14,235 nucleotides of DNA from Candidatus Blautia intestinipullorum (GTDB lineage Bacteria; Bacillota; Clostridia; Lachnospirales; Lachnospiraceae): the NCBI GenBank assembly GCA_019120475.1, contig DWVA01000173.1:1-14235 (forward strand), read 5' to 3'. The position numbers and the translations under genes are program-made. Shown here in pieces: positions 7,993 through 13,401 of this stretch; within the stretch, counting starts at the first letter, position 1; every line of letters begins with the position of its first letter. The notes under the pieces are model-generated. The model ran no database searches. It was not told the DNA's origin and saw only the letters and a list, made by a program, of their open reading frames with translations.

Positions 7993-8123
7993 AGCTGAAA
8001 AGAAAGGGCGAGCCGCGTGAACCGTATCATCGGGACTGAAATCACGTGGTCTGGAGCGTGTTGCCTGTTGTACATTAACGCTATCAGTACGATGGGAAAA
8101 TGGAGGAACCGGGAGGAAAGGCT
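7993..8123 (+). other. 131-nt gap between pduG and pduH, possible structured RNA
   Basis: This is the only large gap in an otherwise overlapping or closely spaced run from pduC to pduO. No reading frame of note lies in it. CCGCGTGA (8013-8020) pairs with TCACGTGG (8042-8049) through 8 bp with one G-U, and AGCGT (8055-8059) pairs with ACGCT (8078-8082). ACTGA (8035-8039) could also pair with TCAGT (8084-8088), which would make a pseudoknot. The 3' end carries the pduH ribosome site (GGAGG, 8112-8116). No match to the cobalamin riboswitch core was recognised. It could be a cis-regulatory or processing element, or the remnant of an insertion. Confidence 0.4.
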
Positions 8124-8477
8124 ATGGTTGTAAACAGACCGACGATCATCATATACACCCGGGAAGCGGATGAAGATCTTCTCCGGGAGATCTGTGCGGG
8201 AATCGAGGAAGAAGGCGTCCTGTACGAGATCCATTCCAGAGAGGGAAACCTTGACGAACTGGCTTATGAGGCCGCGAAAGAATCCATGCTGGGTTCGGGG
8301 ATCGGCGTCACGGGACAGAGAGCCGCCATGCAGATGGCGCGGCTTCCCATGGGGAAAAACGTATTCGAGCTGAACGCTCCACGGTTCTGGCAGTGCAGGA
8401 ATCTGGGCTCCAACAGCGCGAGAGCGGTGAAGAAAATGCCCTTTAAGCCTGTCTATGGACAGGAGGAAACTCGTTAA
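8124..8477 (+). CDS. pduH: Diol dehydratase reactivase small subunit
   Basis: 117 aa, typical for PduH (about 116). It is the small subunit of the reactivating factor, with a fold related to the dehydratase medium subunit; it displaces that subunit so that damaged cofactor can leave. Recognisable features are TIIIYTREADEDLLREICAG at the start, GIEEEG, GSGIGVTG, and the C-terminal block RNLGSNSARAVKKMPF. The ATG at 8124 is preferred because GGAGG (8112-8116) lies 7 nt upstream; an in-frame ATG at 8100 would put this ribosome site inside the coding region. Separated from pduG by 131 nt and from pduO by 15 nt. Confidence 0.9.
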   Translation: MVVNRPTIIIYTREADEDLLREICAGIEEEGVLYEIHSREGNLDELAYEAAKESMLGSGIGVTGQRAAMQMARLPMGKNVFELNAPRFWQCRNLGSNSARAVKKMPFKPVYGQEETR

Positions 8478-8492
8478 ACAACAGGAGATGCC

Positions 8493-9545
8493 ATGATGAA
8501 CATTTATACAAAAAACGGGGATAAAGGCACCACAAGCCTTATCCATACAAAAAATGTCTCCAAGTCAGACGACCGCATCCAGCTTGTAGGCGCCATCGAC
8601 GAGCTGACAAGCCATCTTGGACTTGTAAAGACCATGCTGGAAGACGCGGATGCCGTTCATATGCTGGAAAGTATTCAGGGAACCCTGATGACTGTGATGG
8701 CAGGTGTGGCTGATCCTTATAGCAGAGACTATAAAATGCCTGACAGCAAGGCGGAAGAGCTGGAACAGGAAATCGACAGGATACAGGGACTATACCCCCA
8801 TCCGAAGGAATTTCAGTTTGTTCTGCCGGGCAAATGCCGTCTGTCAGCCGAGATAGACATAGCGCGTACGGTAGCCAGAAGGGCGGAGCGCGCCCTGGCC
8901 GCTGTCAGTGTGAAATTCGGCGCCGACAACGGGGCAAAGAAATATATGAACCGTCTGGCAGACTATCTTTATGTGCTTGCCAGATATACAGACGCCAGGG
9001 AAGTGGAAACTGTGGAAAAATCAGAAAAAACTGCTGCTCCCTGTGGAAAAGAGGCTGAAAGTATGGGTGAAAATCAGAGCGGCGCGGCCAGCGAAGCCGT
9101 GATCCAGGAAGTTCTCAAGCGTATGGGGATTCAGGGAAGGATCACGCTTGACAGCGCCAAGAAACTGATCGAAAAAATCGAAGAAGAAGCAAAGCGCAGA
9201 GGAAAAAAAGCAGTTATCGCCGTGTGCGGACCTGACGGAAATCCTATAGCGGTCCATGTGATGGACGGCGCTTTTCTTGTAAGTTTCGACGTGGCTACAA
9301 AGAAAGCCTATACATCAGTGGCTGTCAAGATGTCGACCAAAGAGCTGAGCGCTCTTGCCCAGCCGGGCGAAACCTTCTATGGCGTGGATAAAATGGACGG
9401 CGGAAAGATTGTGATCTTTGCCGGCGGCGTTCCGCTGAAGGTAGGAGATACCATTATCGGCGGCCTTGGAATCAGCGGCGGCACAGGCGAGGAAGACCAC
9501 AGCCTGGCGGAATACGGGTTGTCTGTGCTGAATGAAGTGCTGTAA
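8493..9545 (+). CDS. pduO: PduO: cob(I)alamin adenosyltransferase fused to a GlcG/HbpS (DUF336) domain
   Basis: 350 aa two-domain protein. Residues 1 to about 175 are a PduO-type ATP:cob(I)alamin adenosyltransferase: nucleotide motif YTKNGDKGTTSL near the N-terminus, GAIDELTSHLG, and FVLPGKCRLSAEIDIARTVA with RRAERAL. It makes adenosylcobalamin, the cofactor of PduCDE. Residues about 205-350 are a GlcG/HbpS domain (GKKAVIAVCGPDGNPIAVH, GGVPLKVGDTIIGGLGISGG); the equivalent domain of characterised PduO proteins binds haem. Between them is a low-complexity linker and a short amphipathic helix (SEAVIQEVLKRM) like a microcompartment targeting peptide. ATG codons at 8493 and 8496 are both possible; AGGAG (8483-8487) gives 5- or 8-nt spacing, and the second fits the family N-terminus slightly better. 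Last gene of the operon. Confidence 0.94.
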   Translation: MMNIYTKNGDKGTTSLIHTKNVSKSDDRIQLVGAIDELTSHLGLVKTMLEDADAVHMLESIQGTLMTVMAGVADPYSRDYKMPDSKAEELEQEIDRIQGLYPHPKEFQFVLPGKCRLSAEIDIARTVARRAERALAAVSVKFGADNGAKKYMNRLADYLYVLARYTDAREVETVEKSEKTAAPCGKEAESMGENQSGAASEAVIQEVLKRMGIQGRITLDSAKKLIEKIEEEAKRRGKKAVIAVCGPDGNPIAVHVMDGAFLVSFDVATKKAYTSVAVKMSTKELSALAQPGETFYGVDKMDGGKIVIFAGGVPLKVGDTIIGGLGISGGTGEEDHSLAEYGLSVLNEVL

Positions 9546-9584
9546 TATATCTGACGGAAAAACCGGATAAAAGCGTTAAAAAAT

Positions 9585-9631
9585 AAGGAGTATATCCAGA
9601 GGTTCAGAGAGAACAGGATATACTCCTTTTT
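9585..9631 (+). terminator. Rho-independent terminator after pduO, probably bidirectional
   Basis: AAGGAGTATATCC (9585-9597) and GGATATACTCCTT (9616-9628) form a perfect 13-bp stem with an 18-nt loop, followed by TTTTT (9627-9631). On the other strand the same stem is followed by a T-rich run (complement of AAAAAA at 9578-9583). It can therefore also end the convergent araC transcript. The 100 nt from 9632 to the araC stop hold nothing recognised. Confidence 0.9.
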
Positions 9632-9731
9632 GTGTAATAAGCCCGGCGGACGGCCACTGTATCTGCTGAGCGGACATCCCGGCTTGCAGGACTACGGTGC
9701 CGACGCTTTCTGTCAGAAATATCAGGTGGAT

Positions 9732-10580
9732 TCACGACCGTTTATACTGCCCCGGGGTGATGCCCTTGTATTTTTTAAAGGTACGGATAAAATAACTCAG
9801 GTCGTTGAAACCGTTCCGGTAGGCGATCTCCGTGATAGAATCGTCGGTGGTGGATAGCTGGTAACAGGCCTGCTCGATCCGCTGATGGTTCAGATATTCC
9901 ATTGGCGTTTGATGCGTCATCTCCGAAAAGAAACGGCAGAAATATTTCGGGGACATGGATACAGAGGCGGAAAGCTGCTTCAGTGTAAGGGGAGAGGCAT
10001 AGTTGTGTTCTATGAACTCCAGTACCTGCTTTAACTGCAGGATCCTCTTATAATCTCGTCTCGCCTTGCGAACACCCTCCAAATAGTAATGATTACTAAA
10101 AACAAGACCAAAAAAGTGGTAAAATTGTCCAATCACAGTTAATTCGTATCCTTCCGGTTTTTTCCAGAGAGCGTCAAAAGCGCAGTTTACTGCCTGACAG
10201 ATTTCAGTCTGTTTTTCCGTAAAATGATGATAGATCATAACTTCCTGGTGGATGATCTTCTGCATGTAGCCGGCGCAGACGGAATTGTATTTTAAAAATA
10301 CGTTTCCGTCAAATACGATGCACTGATAGACACAATCATCGGGAATCCCGCTGTGAAGGATTCCGCTGTGTACAAAAATGATATCTCCGGCCTGCGCGGT
10401 GAAACTTTTTTCATCTAAAGTGACGGTAAGACTCCCCTTTAATATGCGCATGATTTCATACTCCACATGCCAGTGATAGGACATGACATACCGGGGATGC
10501 GTGATTTCAATATGGTGAAATTCAAAAGGAAAGTCATAAGTTCCTCTCAGACGGTCTTCGTTTCGGTCCAGATCATGCAA
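9732..10580 (-). CDS. AraC-family transcriptional regulator with N-terminal cupin domain
   Basis: 282 aa. Residues about 15-105 are an AraC-type cupin effector domain (SYHWHVEYEIMRILKGSL, HSGILHSGIP). Residues about 180-282 are the double helix-turn-helix DNA-binding domain, with LTLKQLSASVSMSPKYFCRF, ITEIAYRNGFNDLSYFIRTF and the C-terminal KKYKGITPGQYKRS. The start is TTG at 10580, supported by GGGAGGA (complement of 10589-10595) with 8-nt spacing; no in-frame ATG lies near. It diverges from fucI across 238 nt and converges on the pdu operon. By position it is the likely activator of fucI, sensing fucose, rhamnose or a breakdown product, and it may also act on pdu genes. The ligand cannot be read from sequence. 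Confidence 0.93.
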   Translation of the reverse strand: MHDLDRNEDRLRGTYDFPFEFHHIEITHPRYVMSYHWHVEYEIMRILKGSLTVTLDEKSFTAQAGDIIFVHSGILHSGIPDDCVYQCIVFDGNVFLKYNSVCAGYMQKIIHQEVMIYHHFTEKQTEICQAVNCAFDALWKKPEGYELTVIGQFYHFFGLVFSNHYYLEGVRKARRDYKRILQLKQVLEFIEHNYASPLTLKQLSASVSMSPKYFCRFFSEMTHQTPMEYLNHQRIEQACYQLSTTDDSITEIAYRNGFNDLSYFIRTFKKYKGITPGQYKRS

Positions 10581-10622
10581 AGCTTCAGTCCTCCCTTTTT
10601 AAAATTAATAGAAATTTTATAG

Positions 10623-10650
10623 ATAATACTGAAAAAGTGAATATAATACT
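10623..10650. repeat. Direct repeat ATAATACT, 20-bp period, in the araC-fucI gap
   Basis: ATAATACT occurs at 10623-10630 and again at 10643-10650, same orientation, 20 bp apart (about two helical turns). This resembles the tandem half-site layout used by AraC-type proteins. It lies between the araC start and the likely araC promoter. Because the region is very AT-rich, chance is possible. Confidence 0.35.
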
Positions 10651-10660
10651 ATTTTTTGCT

Positions 10661-10669
10661 ATTATAACA
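10661..10669 (-). promoter_or_regulatory. Extended -10 promoter candidate for the araC-type gene
   Basis: Read on the - strand this is TGTTATAAT, a consensus extended -10 (TGnTATAAT). The -35 region is weak. Transcription would begin near 10654 and give a leader of about 70 nt before the TTG start. Confidence 0.5.
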
Positions 10670-10676
10670 CAAGTAA

Positions 10677-10704
10677 TTCTGTTTTGGCAAATGTATACTA
10701 TAAT
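10677..10704 (+). promoter_or_regulatory. Candidate fucI promoter
   Basis: A consensus TATAAT lies at 10699-10704. The best -35 is TTCTGT (10677-10682) with a 16-bp spacer, a poor match to TTGACA, as expected for an activator-dependent promoter. The start of transcription would be near 10711. Confidence 0.5.
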
Positions 10705-10710
10705 CATCAA

Positions 10711-10818
10711 GGACGTACTTCAGGGGTGTGGCTGCCGAAGGGGGAGACTCCAGACGGCAACGGTGAGATTTACTGAAGCTCATCCCGGAATAAAACCAAA
10801 ATGGAGGTAATGTAAATT
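10711..10818 (+). promoter_or_regulatory. fucI 5' leader with mutually exclusive helices
   Basis: The GC-rich leader between the likely promoter and fucI contains several pairings. CTTCAG (10718-10723) can pair with CTGAAG (10773-10778). TGCCG (10733-10737) can pair with CGGCA (10755-10759), inside the first helix. GGGGTG (10723-10728) can pair with CATCCC (10781-10786, one G-U), which overlaps or knots with the first helix. The ribosome site GGAGG is at 10803-10807, 11 nt before the ATG. No known riboswitch class was recognised. A folded leader stabilising a highly expressed mRNA is the modest alternative to a switch. Confidence 0.4.
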
Positions 10819-12615
10819 ATGGCAAAAAGCAGATTAATCGGAAGCTATCCTGTAATCGGAATCAGACCGACAATCGACGGACGTAGAGGCGCTCTGGACG
10901 TAAGAGGTTCTCTGGAAGAGCAGACCATGAACATGGCTAAGAACGCTGCTAAATTATTCGAGGAGAATCTGAAATACTCCAACGGCGAGCCGGTTAAAGT
11001 TGTTATCGCTGACTCCACCATCGGACGTGTCGGCGAAGCTGCAGCATGCGCTGACAAATTCCGCAAAGAAGGCGTTGATATTACCCTTACTGTTACACCC
11101 TGCTGGTGCTACGGTTCTGAGACCATGGATATGGATCCCCAGACCATCAAGGCTGTATGGGGCCTGAACGCAACAGAGAGACCCGGCGCTGTATATCTGG
11201 CATCTGTTCTGGCTACACATGCACAGAAGGGACTTCCGGCATTCGGTATCTACGGACATGACGTTCAGGATGCTGACGATATGACAATTCCGGAAGACGT
11301 AAAAGAAAAACTGTTAAGATTCGGACGCGCGGCAGTTGCTGCTGCTTCCATGAGAGGCAAATCCTATCTGCAGATCGGTTCCGTTACCATGGGTATCGGC
11401 GGATCCATCATTGATCAGGATTTCATCGAGTCCTATCTTGGAATGAGAGTAGAGTCTGTTGACGAGGTTGAGATCATCCGCCGCATGACAGAAGGCATCT
11501 ACGATCACGCTGAATTCGAGAAAGCTCTGAAATGGGCGAAAGAGACCTGCAAGATCGGCTTCGACAAGAACCCGCCGGAACTGCAGATGACAGACGAGCA
11601 GAAAGAAGAACAGTTCGAGTTTGTTGTTAAGATGGCTGTTATTATCAAAGAGCTGATGAACGGCTGCGACAAACTGGATCCGAAATTCTCCGAGGAAGCG
11701 ATCGGACACAACGCTCTGGCAGCTGGTTTCCAGGGTCAGAGACAGTGGACAGACTTCTATCCCAACGGAGACTTCGCAGAGGCTATGCTGAATACTTCCT
11801 TTGACTGGGAAGGCGCAAGAGAGCCCTACATCCTGGCAACAGAGAACGACGTACTGAACGGTCTCGGAATGATGTTCATGAAACTCCTTACCAACCGCGC
11901 GCAGATGTTCGCAGACGTTCGTACATACTGGAGCCCGGAAGCTGTTAAGAGAGTGACAGGATATGACCTTGAAGGCGTTGCAAAAGAAAACGGTGGTTTC
12001 ATCCATCTGATCAACTCCGGCGCATGCTGTCTTGATGCCAACGGAGAGGCAAAAGATGAGAACGGAAACGCTGTTATGAAAGAATGGTGGAACGTAACTG
12101 AGGAAGATCAGAAAGCTATTATGGCTGCAACCACCTGGAACGCAGCAGACAACGGATACTTCCGTGGCGGCGGATTCTCCTCCAGATTCGAGACAAAGGC
12201 TCAGATGCCTGCTACTATGATCCGTCTGAACCTTGTAAAAGGTCTTGGACCGGTTCTTCAGATTGCTGAAGGATGGACAGTAGGCCTTCCGGCAGACGTA
12301 TCCGATACACTCTGGAAACGTACTGACTATACATGGCCCTGCACATGGTTCACACCAAGATGCGACGGCAAAGAAGGCGCGTTCAAAGACGCTTACAGCG
12401 TAATGAACAACTGGGGCGCTAACCACGGAGCAATCTCCTACGGACATATCGGCGCAGACCTGATCACCATGTGCTCCATGCTGAGAATTCCGGTTTGCAT
12501 GCACAACGTTCCGGAAGAGAAGATCTTCCGTCCGGCTGCATGGAACGCATTCGGAATGGACAAAGAGGGCGCAGATTTCCGCGCATGCAAGAACTACGGA
12601 CCTCTTTACAAATAA
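10819..12615 (+). CDS. fucI: L-fucose isomerase
   Basis: 598 aa, against 591 in E. coli, and clearly homologous throughout. The enzyme interconverts L-fucose and L-fuculose with a Mn2+ ion. The metal ligands known in E. coli (Glu337, Asp361, His528) correspond to Glu342 in ILATENDVLNG, Asp366 in FADVRTYWSP and most likely His536 in NWGANHGAIS. Other family blocks are SVTMGIGGSIIDQDFIESYLGMR, and MLRIPVCMHNV with NYGPLYK at the C-terminus. ATG 10819 follows GGAGG at 10803-10807. The gene has its own promoter and terminator and is monocistronic. Codon choice is visibly more restricted than in the pdu genes (many GTT, GCT, AAC, GAC), suggesting very high expression. It likely feeds the propanediol pathway next door; related isomerases may also use D-arabinose. 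Confidence 0.96.
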   Translation: MAKSRLIGSYPVIGIRPTIDGRRGALDVRGSLEEQTMNMAKNAAKLFEENLKYSNGEPVKVVIADSTIGRVGEAAACADKFRKEGVDITLTVTPCWCYGSETMDMDPQTIKAVWGLNATERPGAVYLASVLATHAQKGLPAFGIYGHDVQDADDMTIPEDVKEKLLRFGRAAVAAASMRGKSYLQIGSVTMGIGGSIIDQDFIESYLGMRVESVDEVEIIRRMTEGIYDHAEFEKALKWAKETCKIGFDKNPPELQMTDEQKEEQFEFVVKMAVIIKELMNGCDKLDPKFSEEAIGHNALAAGFQGQRQWTDFYPNGDFAEAMLNTSFDWEGAREPYILATENDVLNGLGMMFMKLLTNRAQMFADVRTYWSPEAVKRVTGYDLEGVAKENGGFIHLINSGACCLDANGEAKDENGNAVMKEWWNVTEEDQKAIMAATTWNAADNGYFRGGGFSSRFETKAQMPATMIRLNLVKGLGPVLQIAEGWTVGLPADVSDTLWKRTDYTWPCTWFTPRCDGKEGAFKDAYSVMNNWGANHGAISYGHIGADLITMCSMLRIPVCMHNVPEEKIFRPAAWNAFGMDKEGADFRACKNYGPLYK

Positions 12616-12656
12616 GAAAAATAAGAAACCGTATACGAAAGAATTGTATACTCCTG

Positions 12657-12694
12657 GAAGGCTTTTCGGGCATTGCCCGGAAAGCCTTCTTTTT
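12657..12694 (+). terminator. Strong rho-independent terminator after fucI
   Basis: GAAGGCTTTTCGGGC (12657-12671) pairs with GCCCGGAAAGCCTTC (12675-12689) over 15 bp with one G-U and a 3-nt loop, followed by TTTTT (12690-12694). It starts 42 nt after the fucI stop. Confidence 0.94.
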
Positions 12695-12750
12695 GCTGGA
12701 TCTTCTTTTTGCTGGATCTTCTTTTTGCTGGATCTTCTTTTTGTGGAATC
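12687..12750. repeat. 16-bp tandem repeat extending the terminator tail
   Basis: TTCTTTTTGCTGGATC is repeated perfectly three times (12687-12702, 12703-12718, 12719-12734). A degenerate fourth copy follows (12735-12750), then one more T-run (12751-12756). The first copy contains the end of the terminator stem and its T-tract, so the repeat looks like slippage that duplicated the T-tract. Confidence 0.9.
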
Positions 12751-12893
12751 TTTTTTGTGGGTCGTTTTTACTGGAGCCTTTTATTTTTGTTAGGCTAATG
12801 GCCTGTTTCCATGATGATATGAATTTTTTCACTGAACCGAGAAAGGAAATTTTTGTATATAACATAATAATCAGAGATTGAAGATTCTGACAG
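12751..12893. other. AT-rich stretch with no recognised feature
   Basis: Between the 16-bp repeat and the 53-bp array nothing coding or convincingly regulatory is seen. TATAAC (12858-12863) and CATAAT (12863-12868) resemble -10 boxes but have no matching -35. Confidence 0.5.
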
Positions 12894-13242
12894 AAGTTTA
12901 CGGATGAAATAAGAAAATTAAGGAAAGTAACCGTAGAAAGGAGAGGAAGTTTACGGACAAAATGAGGAAATCTGGGAAAGTAACCGTAGAAAGGAGAGGA
13001 AGTTTACGGACAAAATGAGGAAATCCGAGAAAGTAACCGTAGAAAGGAGAGGAAGTTTACGGACGAAATGAGGAAATCGAGGAAAGTAACCGTAGAAAGG
13101 AGGGGAAGTTTACGGACAAAATGAGGAAATCCGGGAAAATAACCGTAGAAAGATGAGGAAGTTTACGGATAAAATAAGGAAACCAAGGAAAGTAACCGTA
13201 GATAGGCAAGCCAGTTTACGGTTGAGATGAGAAAACGGGGAA
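12894..13242. repeat. 53-bp tandem array, six full copies plus a decayed seventh
   Basis: Units start at 12894, 12947, 13000, 13053, 13106, 13159 and 13212, exactly 53 bp apart; the last is degenerate and fades out near 13242. Each unit begins AAGTTTACGG and carries AACCGTAGA at positions 37-45; both blocks are kept in the first six copies, while positions about 11-34 vary. TTTACGG (4-10) and CCGTAGA (38-44) are inverted with one G-U, so a 7-bp hairpin with a 27-nt loop is possible within a unit. The same arms can pair across the unit boundary with a 12-nt loop. The + strand is purine-rich. A unit of 53 is not a multiple of 3, so the array is not coding. Confidence 0.93.
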
Positions 13243-13323
13243 TTTGAGTAGTTAGCGCATCTGATTCTATGAGAACATCTCGGTTTTTGTCGCACTATTT
13301 CGTGAAGTTTGTGGAAAAAGGGA

Positions 13324-13352
13324 TTACCAAGGCAGGATATCTGTGATATTAT
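13324..13352 (+). promoter_or_regulatory. Promoter candidate for the SH3-domain gene
   Basis: TTACCA (13324-13329), a 17-bp spacer and TATTAT (13347-13352), preceded by TG at -15/-14 (extended -10). Transcription would start near 13359, giving a leader of about 43 nt. Confidence 0.6.
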
Positions 13353-13401
13353 AGCGTTAAACAAACATATCTATTCAGAAAAAGGGGACATGGAGAAAAT
13401 C

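Noticed and set aside
7993..8123. Cobalamin riboswitch in the pduG-pduH gap
   Set aside because: A B12 sensor would make sense in this operon, but none of the conserved B12-box core sequence could be recognised.
9630..9857. 75-codon frame on the + strand after the pduO terminator
   Set aside because: It begins in the terminator tail and mostly overlaps the araC-type gene on the other strand; no ribosome site and no familiar motif.
11314..12504. Open frame (396 codons) antisense to fucI
   Set aside because: Fully inside a well-supported isomerase gene; no ribosome site or recognisable domain; explained by the strong codon bias of fucI.
12471..12881. 136-codon frame on the + strand overlapping the fucI end
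   Set aside because: It starts inside fucI, then runs through the terminator stem and the 16-bp repeat, so its composition is a by-product of those elements.
12894..13242. 53-bp repeats as a CRISPR array
   Set aside because: The units are contiguous and similar over their whole length; there are no unique spacers between short identical repeats, and no cas genes are present.
13110..13364. 84-codon frame on the - strand across the end of the 53-bp array
   Set aside because: It crosses non-coding repeats and the likely promoter of the next gene, and shows no ribosome site or domain.
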